Of a stretch of DNA of 61,816 nucleotides, positions 51,163 through 59,614 are shown piece after piece (positions within the stretch are counted from its first letter, which is position 1; every line of letters starts with the position of its first letter). Under the pieces are notes generated by a model, which did no database searches, had not been told where the DNA came from, and was given only the letters and a program-made list of their open reading frames with translations. Source of the stretch: an uncultured bacterium (GTDB lineage: Bacteria; Bacillota; Clostridia; Lachnospirales; Lachnospiraceae); assembly GCA_905214955.1 (NCBI GenBank), contig CAJMON010000007.1, positions 1 to 61,816 on the forward strand. The letters run 5' to 3'. A program made the translations under genes and the position numbers.

Positions 51163-53469
51163 TCAATTTGTATTGCAGTTTTCTGGATTTCCACGGAATT
51201 CTCCCGGGGAAACCCCTGTTTTTTTCTTGAATACCCGGTAAAAGCTGTTGGCAGAACCAAATCCTGCAGCCTCCGCGATCTTCTCATTGCTGAAGGAAGT
51301 TTCCTTCAGAAGTTTCTTCGCCTGCTCTACTCTAAGATCTTCCACATACTTGGCAAAAGTCTTTCCGGTATGCTCTTTCAAAAACTGACTGAGATATTTT
51401 TCAGAAATTTTCATCTCCTGGCAGACCATCCCAGCTGTCAGTGCCGGGTCTGAATAATGTTCCTGAATATAGTCGATGATGTCCGCTTCCAATGCATCAT
51501 TGTGACTCTTCTTTTTATCTTCGTTGGCAGCAAACAGACGCTCTGCTGCTTTCTGCAGATTCTGAATTCCTGGCTCCAGACCCTGGCTGCCTCTCCAGGA
51601 GGGAATCTGAAGTTCCTGCTCCCCGATAGACAACTCTCTGGCCGCACTCACCAGCGCATGGCGCACAGAATAATAAATTTCAGAAATATTTCTTTCATAT
51701 AAATAGGGATTCAGTCTGTAATGGCGCACCAGTTTTTCCAGATTCTCATTGAAAGCATCCTGTTTTCCACTGAGCAGATACTGATACAGCTTAGCAAAGA
51801 AATCCATATTTGTCAGATTTTCACCGGTGCTGTCCAAAAGATCCGAGTACCAGCCTACCGTATTGGTGTGCTCCCGAAAATATCCCATCAGTGCCTGCTC
51901 TGCCTGAACGTAGCAGGTGTGGACGCCGGAAGCTTTCATACCGATGCCGCTGATTCCCACATGGAAAATTTCTTCCAGCGCTTCGGTGGCTGTCTGGAGA
52001 AGTGCCTGAATCTTTTCACTTTCCACCTGTTTCTGGATTTCTGCATCCGGCCGGATCTGAAACAGAAAACTTTTTTCATTTACCGCAGTCTGGACGCTTA
52101 AGCTGCCGCCTTTCCAATAATTAGCAAACAGATCTTCCAGCAGGAAGAAACAGTCTGCCAGCACTTCCGGATCTTCTTCTTCACATTTCACCGCTGCCAA
52201 GAAGAAAAATTCGGTTCCTTCCGGAAACAGTTTTTCACACTGTTCCAGTGTTTTTTCGGAAGTAATCTCCCATAAAAACATTTCTTCCAGCATATTTTCT
52301 TTCATTCTATTCCGCACAGCTTCCAGATCCCGCCGGTAGGTGTCTCTGGAATCTGCCATCCGGTCCATATTTTCCCGGATAAACTGATATTCATTTCCAC
52401 GATGAAATTCTTCTGTATTCCGCTCATTGATGTTATTCAAAATGCCCTGCATGGACATAAATTTCCGGTAGCTTAAAAAGACCGTTGCCGCCAGACTGAT
52501 GCCAATTGCCGCAAACAGCACCACCAGATTTACCCGAAGCAGCTGTACAGTCTGAAGCTTCACCAGATCTTCCGGCACTGTAATGAAAATCCGGTTGCCA
52601 TTTACCGTCTCAAAAGCACTCCTCACATAACAGCTGACCCCTCCAATGGACACTGCCTGATCCTTTTTCCCTGTCCGGTTCATGATATCTGTCCCGGCCA
52701 GTTCCTGGGAAGCAGCCCATCCAGCTAGTTCTTCCGCATGACTTCCAAACCCACACAGAAGAGTTCTATCCGGCCTGCACACCACCATGGAATTTTCCTC
52801 ACTGATTCCCTGGAACAGTTTTCCATACAGTTCTTCCTGATCCAGGATAAAACAAAACGCCACAGATCGGTCCAAAGCCGTATTCGTATTTCGAATCCGC
52901 ACCACCACCGCCAGCGGATGCTCCAGCACTTTCATCTTGGACTGCTGAAAGACTGTCACCTTATCATATTTCAGGCAGGTAATCTGCTCGTTGCACCTAA
53001 GGATCTCTTCTTTAAATTCCTGCGCTGTCTTTTCTTCCACCTGCAGATACCGTCCATAATACGTTTCAAAATCGCTGGATGTCTGTGCATTGGAAACAAA
53101 CACCGGATTATCCCGAAACAGCACAAAACTGGCAGCGGAAATACCCGCTGTCATTTGAGTATCTGTCAGGTCCTTCTGCAGGTAATTCATCAGAACATAC
53201 TTGTCTGCCGGCAGGGTATCCCCCTTAAATCCTGCCAGGCTTTTCATGTAATTATTGGACCGCAGTGCAGAAGAAACTGCATAGATAGAATTTAGCAGTT
53301 CTTCCAGTTCCCCGATGCTCCGGGACAGTGCGGTTTCATTCTGCTCCATAATATTTTTCTTTTCCAGGTTGTAGGTATAAAAAATATCAGCAAAACAGCC
53401 CGCCAGCAATACTGCCAACAGGCTGAGATTTATCAGCAGATACTTGATAAACAGATGCTTCTTTTTCAT
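51163..53469 (-). CDS. Membrane-anchored AraC-family regulator (YesN-type output, sensor-like N-terminus)
   Basis: This 768-residue one-component regulator has a first helix (about 10-32), an extracytoplasmic Cache-like sensor domain (about 33-300), a second helix (about 312-332), a coiled segment and a cytoplasmic half. It ends in two AraC helix-turn-helix motifs (about 665-768, MVCQEMKISEKYLSQFLKEHTGKTF and KIAEAAGFGSANSFYRVFKKKTGVSP). No receiver domain is present, so it likely senses its signal directly. The adjacent sugar-type ABC operon is the probable target. Its start overlaps the stop of the c-di-GMP gene (ATGA), so both are co-translated. Confidence 0.88.
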   Translation of the reverse strand: MKKKHLFIKYLLINLSLLAVLLAGCFADIFYTYNLEKKNIMEQNETALSRSIGELEELLNSIYAVSSALRSNNYMKSLAGFKGDTLPADKYVLMNYLQKDLTDTQMTAGISAASFVLFRDNPVFVSNAQTSSDFETYYGRYLQVEEKTAQEFKEEILRCNEQITCLKYDKVTVFQQSKMKVLEHPLAVVVRIRNTNTALDRSVAFCFILDQEELYGKLFQGISEENSMVVCRPDRTLLCGFGSHAEELAGWAASQELAGTDIMNRTGKKDQAVSIGGVSCYVRSAFETVNGNRIFITVPEDLVKLQTVQLLRVNLVVLFAAIGISLAATVFLSYRKFMSMQGILNNINERNTEEFHRGNEYQFIRENMDRMADSRDTYRRDLEAVRNRMKENMLEEMFLWEITSEKTLEQCEKLFPEGTEFFFLAAVKCEEEDPEVLADCFFLLEDLFANYWKGGSLSVQTAVNEKSFLFQIRPDAEIQKQVESEKIQALLQTATEALEEIFHVGISGIGMKASGVHTCYVQAEQALMGYFREHTNTVGWYSDLLDSTGENLTNMDFFAKLYQYLLSGKQDAFNENLEKLVRHYRLNPYLYERNISEIYYSVRHALVSAARELSIGEQELQIPSWRGSQGLEPGIQNLQKAAERLFAANEDKKKSHNDALEADIIDYIQEHYSDPALTAGMVCQEMKISEKYLSQFLKEHTGKTFAKYVEDLRVEQAKKLLKETSFSNEKIAEAAGFGSANSFYRVFKKKTGVSPGEFRGNPENCNTN

Positions 53470-55955
53470 AGCGTCGTCTCATTTTCCTTTTCTTCATCTT
53501 CTTCCGCAAGGATGCCGATGAAAATTTCTCCTTTTGTCCGTTTTGCGCGGTACATGTTTTTATCTGCCTTCGCAAGAAGCTCTGCTGTCTTTCCTTTTCC
53601 GTAAATACCTCCGATGCTGACAGAAAAGCTCAGGCCATCCATATCATCCATGCGCAGTTCCTTTACTTTTTTTTGAATCTCTGCCAGCTTCCTTTCAAAA
53701 ATATTTTTCGGAATACCCCACAGTACAATGACAAATTCATCTCCGCCATAACGTACCACTGCATCTGAAGAACGCACGCAGCTTTTGACTGCCTGAGCAA
53801 TCATATGAAGGGCTGCATCCCCTGTCTGGTGTCCGTAAGAGTCATTGATCATTTTAAAACTGTCAACATCCAGCATCACCAGCGCTTGGGCACTGCACAG
53901 TTCACTGAGCTGCTCATCATAATAACGCCGGTTGTAAAGACCGCTCACCGAGTCGATATAGATTTTCTGATTATGTTCAAAAATCGACTTCACCCATTTT
54001 TCTTTTCCCTTGGCGCTCCACAGGGTTTCATCCGTGATCCTGTTCAGCATTTCCAGAGAATATGGCACGCCGTCAATCTCCATATACATGGCTACCACAT
54101 GATATGTCTCATTTTCTATGAATTCGAATTTTTCCAGCTTACCTTTCTGATGAAAGCATTTTGCAGAAATGCAGTTTTCACATCTTTCGCACCGGTTCCA
54201 CATTTCGTAGCACTGATAAGGCAGACGCCTCATCTTTCCATCTTCACCGACCTTATACTGATAATTGATTCCTGCATCCACAAGGCGTACTTCATCAAAT
54301 ACCATCCGCAGATACTGCATCATGATCCAGACTTCTCTTCCGGACATATGCATTTCGCTATTTTCTTCTTTCTCCCGGTCAAGCATGTTTCTGCTCTTCT
54401 GCAGCAGGAGATCCACACTTTCTTTCTGCTTCTGGTAATGTTCGTCAACATCCGTGAGCTTTCCGACAATGCCTTCATAAACAGTGCTGTGATCAGAATT
54501 CCAGATGGTATTGGCTGACAGCTGATACCAGTGGACCGTGCCGCTGATACTGATGGGAAGATCCATCGTCACTGCCGGGCTGGCTGGCGTTGCTTTTTGA
54601 ATCTTTGCAAGAAGGGTTTCCTGAATCTCTGCACTCATCAGGCGGTTGAGAACATCTTTACGCATCGGTTCTGCAATGGTCTCTGACAATCCAAATTCTT
54701 CTGCCATCCGTCTGTTCAGATTTAAAATCGGCGGCACCACTGTGAAAGAAAAGATCATATCGTCAGAAACAGATGTAATAAACTGTACTTTCTTGCGCTC
54801 GATCTCCAGCTGGCGCAGGAAACGCTCAGAAGAATACATTTTGTGAGAATGCATCTGCTCTGCGATATTCGCCATATCTTTGACACCATAATCTTCCTGA
54901 TAGTTATTCAGCAGTTCACTTTTCAGATTTTTGCTGATTTCTTTTAAACACTCCAGCAGCAGCGGATTAAATACACCGCACTGACCCCCTAAAATCATCT
55001 GAATCGCCTGTTCATGAGGAATGGCTTTTTTGTAGCAGCGCTCACTGGTCAGGGCATCGTAAACATCTGCCAGTGATACCACCTGAGCGGAGATGGGGAT
55101 CTCCTCTCCTTTTAATCCGTCCGGATATCCGCCCCCGTCATAGCGCTCATGATGCCAGCGGCAGATCTGATAGGCTACACGTACCAGCGGTGTATTTCTC
55201 TGTTCTTCCGGAAGTCCGTCCAGCATTCTGGCTCCCGTCATGGAATGCCCTTTCATGATCTCAAATTCTTCTGCTGTCAGTCTTCCCGGTTTATTTAAAA
55301 TCTCATCCGGCACAGAAATTTTTCCGATATCGTGAAGAGCCGATGCTGTCGTAATCAGAGAAATATCCGTCTTGGACAGCTGATAACGGTCTGTTTTCTT
55401 TAGCAGACACTGAAGCATCATTCCCGTGATGATATTGATGTGCATGACATGAAGTCCGCTCTCTCCATTCCGGAATTCTACGATATGGGATAAAATGCTG
55501 ATCATCAGCTTGTTGCTTTTTTCTTTTTCGTAAATCTGCTCCATGGCAAAATCCATCATCTGTTTCTGCCGCTTGGACAGAAGCATGGTGTTGGAAACTC
55601 TTCGGCGGACCACGGAAACATCAAAGGGACGGCTAATATAATCCGTCGCTCCAAGATCAAATGCTCTATTAATATAAGCAGGTGAAGATTCCGATGAAAT
55701 CATGATAACCGGCGTGTCGTCCAACCAGTGGCACTGCTGCATATACGTCAATACTTCAAATCCATCTATTTCCGGCATCACAATATCCAAAAGCAGTAAA
55801 GAAAATTCTCCGGGATTTTCCTGTAATGCCGCAAGTGCCTGCGCACCATTTTCTACTTCTGCTATTTCAAAATTATCTTTCAGCATTTCCACCAGCAGAG
55901 TACGATTCATTTCCGAATCGTCTGCAATCAGAATCTTCTGTTTCTCAGGTACCAT
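53466..55955 (-). CDS. Response regulator with HD-GYP and GGDEF domains (c-di-GMP turnover)
   Basis: This 829-residue protein has a receiver domain (1-120, DDS, phosphorylation site Asp57 in LLDIVMPEIDG) and an HD-GYP phosphodiesterase (about 155-345, HD at 208-209 in LHDIGKISVPDE, later HHERYDGGGYPDGL). A PAS-like region (about 390-520), a cysteine-rich PAS-like region (CERCENCISAKCFH) and a GGDEF cyclase (about 665-829) follow. GGDEF is at 737-741, and RSSD five residues before it is an intact inhibitory I-site. Both synthesis and breakdown sites look active. The ATG at 55955 follows GGGAG. No partner kinase is encoded nearby. It overlaps the AraC-type regulator gene. Confidence 0.92.
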   Translation of the reverse strand: MVPEKQKILIADDSEMNRTLLVEMLKDNFEIAEVENGAQALAALQENPGEFSLLLLDIVMPEIDGFEVLTYMQQCHWLDDTPVIMISSESSPAYINRAFDLGATDYISRPFDVSVVRRRVSNTMLLSKRQKQMMDFAMEQIYEKEKSNKLMISILSHIVEFRNGESGLHVMHINIITGMMLQCLLKKTDRYQLSKTDISLITTASALHDIGKISVPDEILNKPGRLTAEEFEIMKGHSMTGARMLDGLPEEQRNTPLVRVAYQICRWHHERYDGGGYPDGLKGEEIPISAQVVSLADVYDALTSERCYKKAIPHEQAIQMILGGQCGVFNPLLLECLKEISKNLKSELLNNYQEDYGVKDMANIAEQMHSHKMYSSERFLRQLEIERKKVQFITSVSDDMIFSFTVVPPILNLNRRMAEEFGLSETIAEPMRKDVLNRLMSAEIQETLLAKIQKATPASPAVTMDLPISISGTVHWYQLSANTIWNSDHSTVYEGIVGKLTDVDEHYQKQKESVDLLLQKSRNMLDREKEENSEMHMSGREVWIMMQYLRMVFDEVRLVDAGINYQYKVGEDGKMRRLPYQCYEMWNRCERCENCISAKCFHQKGKLEKFEFIENETYHVVAMYMEIDGVPYSLEMLNRITDETLWSAKGKEKWVKSIFEHNQKIYIDSVSGLYNRRYYDEQLSELCSAQALVMLDVDSFKMINDSYGHQTGDAALHMIAQAVKSCVRSSDAVVRYGGDEFVIVLWGIPKNIFERKLAEIQKKVKELRMDDMDGLSFSVSIGGIYGKGKTAELLAKADKNMYRAKRTKGEIFIGILAEEDEEKENETTL

Positions 55956-56082
55956 TTTTTCTCCCAATCCTCTAACACATACAAATATTTCTCCAGCCAC
56001 CCGTAAGCTTTCTAAGCGGCATTCACGAAGTCTTAATTTCTGTCATCGTACCTATCATTATAACGAATCTGCCAGTTTTTGT

Positions 56083-57057
56083 CTACCTATAATAACAGTT
56101 CCCACTGCACCCTTCCTGGAAAAGCTTCTGCTTCATCTGGCAACGGTATGTATCATTTTCACTCTCTTCTAAAACCTCCAGTGCCCGTTTCAGACTGCGG
56201 ATATCTTTTTCCATAAAATCCGCATAATTTCCACGCCCCACCAGTTTCAGATGGGTGATTCCGGCTTCTCTCAGCTGAGCCAGCGCACACAGACCGCAGC
56301 CCGTCTTCCCGCACAGATATCCCGAATCCTCTCTGTCTGTCCCTGTTTCTTCTGACATCCCAGTCAAATCCGCATTCTCTGCATTTTCCCGGCATTTTTT
56401 TACTTTTCCCAGCCAGCAGGGTATCCGACAGAGGTATCCCATTTCGTCGCAGTGCCAGGAATTGCAGAATGCTCCTGTAAACTGACACTGTTCATTAAGC
56501 ACAAATGCTTCAAATTCTGTCTGTGCCCGGCTTCCTCCTGCCGCTTTTTCCTGCTCCACCACAGCTTTCATATCCGCGAAGCTGTTTTTTCTGTGAAAAA
56601 TAATCCTTTTTGGATTCAGTCTCTGAAAAACTTCCACCATTCGCCGATTTACCTCCCCGGTCTCTCCGCTTAAATGAATTTCGCAGGGAATATTTTTCTC
56701 TCTGAGGTACACCATCAGTGCAGGATCTGCCAGAATGAAGCTTTGAAATCCCAGCTTCATGCATTTTACAATGATATCTGCAATCTCTTGGTACTGTTCC
56801 GGAAGATAATACAGAGAATTGAAGGTTAAATGCACCTGCCTGTCATATTCTTTTTTCATTTTCTCCAGAATTTTCAGCTCTTCAAAAGCGCCAAGCTGCA
56901 CCTGGCAGCTTAGAACTTCCCGCCGGTTTAATGGAAGAACCGTTCCATATTTTTCTGACCAGGAATACGGCACATACCCGCAGAAAAATTCGTCGGCTCC
57001 TGCCTTTACAAACCGGATATACTGATCAATGGATCCCAGTCCTACAGTAAGTTTCAT
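56083..57057 (-). CDS. U32-family protein with cysteine cluster
   Basis: This 324-residue protein of the peptidase U32 superfamily starts KLTVGLGSIDQYIRFVKAGADEFFCGYVP, then HLTFNSLYY and IHLSGETGEVN as in other members. Cysteines are concentrated in the C-terminal half (191, 198, 203, 210, 214, 222, 249, 254, 257, 317, 321). Characterised relatives (RlhA, TrhP, UbiU-UbiV) are not peptidases: they carry iron-sulfur clusters and take part in hydroxylation of RNA or quinones, UbiUV without oxygen. The ATG at 57057 follows AGGAGG and lies ten bases after the pseudouridine-synthase fusion gene, so the two products probably act together. Confidence 0.83.
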   Translation of the reverse strand: MKLTVGLGSIDQYIRFVKAGADEFFCGYVPYSWSEKYGTVLPLNRREVLSCQVQLGAFEELKILEKMKKEYDRQVHLTFNSLYYLPEQYQEIADIIVKCMKLGFQSFILADPALMVYLREKNIPCEIHLSGETGEVNRRMVEVFQRLNPKRIIFHRKNSFADMKAVVEQEKAAGGSRAQTEFEAFVLNEQCQFTGAFCNSWHCDEMGYLCRIPCWLGKVKKCRENAENADLTGMSEETGTDREDSGYLCGKTGCGLCALAQLREAGITHLKLVGRGNYADFMEKDIRSLKRALEVLEESENDTYRCQMKQKLFQEGCSGNCYYR

Positions 57058-57067
57058 ATAGATCCTC

Positions 57068-59428
57068 CTACAGCAGGTTCCAGACAAGACGGCTGGCTCC
57101 TGCCAGATATGCATTTTCGTTTTCCGCAAAATCATCCAGCAGTTTCAGACTTTCCCTGTCCAGGGCAAACAGAGAATTGTACCGCCCTGTCATCTGCAGA
57201 TGATCCGGATACAAATAGACTTTCTCCTGGCAGTAAAACGGACATTTCGTAAGAAGCTTCTGTTTTCCCCGGTCTCCTCTTTGGCATCCTGCCGCCAGGG
57301 TGCAGTATTGGGATGTATTGGTCTGGTAAAATGGCAGATGTACAAAATGCTTCCCATCCGGGAAATCCTGCGAATAGCCGCAGGTCTCCCATTCATACCG
57401 CTCTATGCCAAATTCTTGTTTCAGGTATGTCCGGTAGAATTCTGCATTCAGGCTGTTCCTTTCCAGTAATTTCAAATTGCCTTTCTTCCAGGGCATCCGC
57501 GGATCTTTTTTTCTTTTATTCAAAAGAATCCCCAGCACCGGCACCAGATGGCTGGTTTCTTTTTGAAGAATATCTGCCATTCCCCAGTCATTGACCACCA
57601 CTTCTATCTGGCAATTCCTGCCCAGGCACCACGCATCCAGTTTTTTCAGCAGTTCTGCGGTTTCTTCCAGCAGATAATCCCGCACATAAGAAAAAGACAG
57701 GGTAATCTTCAAATCTTCCTGATACGCCTGCTCCATCATAGAAAGCAGTACCGGTTCTTCTGGAAACAGCAGATGGCAGAATTGGTTTCCAAAATACAGC
57801 CGCTCTGGAAGCCGTTTTGCCGCAGCACAGTTTTCAAGACCGTTTTGCCTCCAGTATTCTTTTATAAAATTTCGGATTCCTTTTGATAAATACGCATCAT
57901 ACAGTTCCGGCCGGTCCAGCTCCAGAGCCATCTCCAGTGTCTTCCGCATTTTCCGCGTCTGTTCTGCCTTTCGATGCTCCTCTGCTTCCAGCGTTTTTTT
58001 CTCTTCTGCAAACCATTTTTCTTTCTGTTCTTCCAGGCTTTCGCTGTATATTTCGTCTTTCCACGCCGGATATCCGGTCATCACCTGGGTCAGTTCTCCA
58101 TCGTCTTCCTCCAGTTTCAGCCGGATATAGCGCCCATACCCCAGCACCAGCTTCTGTATTTCTTCCTTATAAGTAAGATCTTTTACAAATACCCGGTATT
58201 CCTGCCAGTACGGTTTCTTTTTTGCTGTTTCTATGCGGAAAGCCCCCTGTGACAGATCGACATTCTGGTACGCAGCCTGGTTTAGATCATAAAAATTCAG
58301 AGAAAAGGCATCCACTCCCGGAAGTTCTTCTGCCGTCCGGAAAATAAATCCCTCCCTGGATACCTTCTGAATCTGCACTTCCTTTCCATCTGCACACACA
58401 GACAGCATTCCAAAAGGAATCCCGGAAATTCCCTGCATTCCCCGGATCACTCTTTGCAGTCTTATTTTTTCTCCGGTAAAGGGCTGTTTCAGTTCCGCTC
58501 TCCATGCAGACAATCTGGCATGATCCTGCCCTGACCTTCCCTTTCCATAAATAGGATCACCCTCCAGAGGATGTCCAGTCCATGCCATGTGCACCCGGAT
58601 CTGATGAGTCCGCCCTGTCCCAAGCCGCACTCGGATCAGCGTCCGGTCCTTCTGCCTTTTTAAAATCCGGTACCAGGTCAGGGCCTCTTTTCCCTCATCC
58701 GAAACACACATTTTGTTCAGCTCCCCTGGCACCGGCATCACAGGCGCCTGAATTTTCTGCCAGCCCATCTGCTCTTTTTTCAGATCCCCGGTGCACCATG
58801 CCAGATATTCCTTCCAGAAAATCCCTTCTTCCCGCTGTTTCCAAAGCCGCTGGGCTGCCGCGCGGTTCTTTGCAAACACTAAAATGCCGCTGGTATCCTT
58901 GTCCAGACGTCCAATACTGCGGATTTCCTCATTTTCTGTTATCCCCTGCTCTGCATCTTTTTTGCAGAGTATCTTTTTCTCTTTTACAAGATGAGCCTGT
59001 ATTCTATTGGCAAGAGAATCCTGATAATGTCCCCGCCCAGGATGGGAAGGCAGGCCTGCCGGTTTCCACACTGCAATCAGATCTTGATCTTCATACAGAA
59101 TTTCCAGCCTTCCTTCTGTTGGAACTACTTTTTCCTGCTTTGCGCTGCCCGGGCCGTTTTTCCCTGCTTTCGTCCCTGTCTTCTCCCTGGCATCTCCCAG
59201 CACAGCTTCTACCAGATCTCCTTCCTTTAAAATCTGGTTCACCCTGGCCCGGACATGGTTGACCTGTATTCCGTTTTCTTTAAATTTCAGGCTCCGTACC
59301 TGTGCCCTGGTAAATTTCATGCAGCCCGTGAGAAACCGGCCAGTTTCCATGCCCGCTTCCTCTTTCCCCACAAACCGCCCAAAGATTTCCTCTGTTCTGC
59401 ATTCTCTTGCCATATCTGTTTTCCTCAT
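57068..59428 (-). CDS. RluA-type pseudouridine synthase fused to a U32-like C-terminal domain
   Basis: This 786-residue protein is twice the family length. Residues 1-335 are an RluA-type synthase: an S4-like start (FTRAQVRSLKFKENGIQVNHVRARVN), catalytic Asp176 in GRLDKDTSGIL, EYLAWCTG and RTHQIRVHMAWTGHPLEGDPIYG. An intermediate domain and a charged coiled segment (about 455-490) lead to residues about 530-786 with RLYFGNQFCHLLFP, EVVVNDWGMADIL, LGILLNKRKKDPRM and cysteines near 709-733 (CTLAAGC, CPFYC). The NDWG and DPR landmarks resemble U32 proteins of the UbiV kind. Start could be 59428 or the better-spaced ATG 59413. Substrate is probably rRNA or tRNA. Confidence 0.8.
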   Translation of the reverse strand: MRKTDMARECRTEEIFGRFVGKEEAGMETGRFLTGCMKFTRAQVRSLKFKENGIQVNHVRARVNQILKEGDLVEAVLGDAREKTGTKAGKNGPGSAKQEKVVPTEGRLEILYEDQDLIAVWKPAGLPSHPGRGHYQDSLANRIQAHLVKEKKILCKKDAEQGITENEEIRSIGRLDKDTSGILVFAKNRAAAQRLWKQREEGIFWKEYLAWCTGDLKKEQMGWQKIQAPVMPVPGELNKMCVSDEGKEALTWYRILKRQKDRTLIRVRLGTGRTHQIRVHMAWTGHPLEGDPIYGKGRSGQDHARLSAWRAELKQPFTGEKIRLQRVIRGMQGISGIPFGMLSVCADGKEVQIQKVSREGFIFRTAEELPGVDAFSLNFYDLNQAAYQNVDLSQGAFRIETAKKKPYWQEYRVFVKDLTYKEEIQKLVLGYGRYIRLKLEEDDGELTQVMTGYPAWKDEIYSESLEEQKEKWFAEEKKTLEAEEHRKAEQTRKMRKTLEMALELDRPELYDAYLSKGIRNFIKEYWRQNGLENCAAAKRLPERLYFGNQFCHLLFPEEPVLLSMMEQAYQEDLKITLSFSYVRDYLLEETAELLKKLDAWCLGRNCQIEVVVNDWGMADILQKETSHLVPVLGILLNKRKKDPRMPWKKGNLKLLERNSLNAEFYRTYLKQEFGIERYEWETCGYSQDFPDGKHFVHLPFYQTNTSQYCTLAAGCQRGDRGKQKLLTKCPFYCQEKVYLYPDHLQMTGRYNSLFALDRESLKLLDDFAENENAYLAGASRLVWNLL

Positions 59429-59525
59429 ACATTTCTTTCCATATTCTCACGTGTCTCTATTGTTACATTACTTCCTGCCACACCATGTGTCAATGCAAGA
59501 TCTCGTCTTTTACGGATTTTCCTCC

Positions 59526-59587
59526 TTGACAGATACCCCTGCTAGGTATATACTATATTCAGCTTTTAAAATACCCCCTTAGGGTAT
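59526..59587 (+). promoter_or_regulatory. copA promoter with two CsoR-like operators
   Basis: TTGACA (59526-59531) and TATACT (59549-59554) are 17 bases apart, and the spacer itself is ATACCCCTGCTAGGTAT-like. A second, better site ATACCCCCTTAGGGTAT lies at 59571-59587, between the likely start and the ribosome site. Both match the C-tract/G-tract dyads bound by copper-sensing CsoR repressors. The regulator gene is not in the window. Confidence 0.72.
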
Positions 59588-59614
59588 ATTATATAAAATA
59601 AGGAGGAACCTTTT

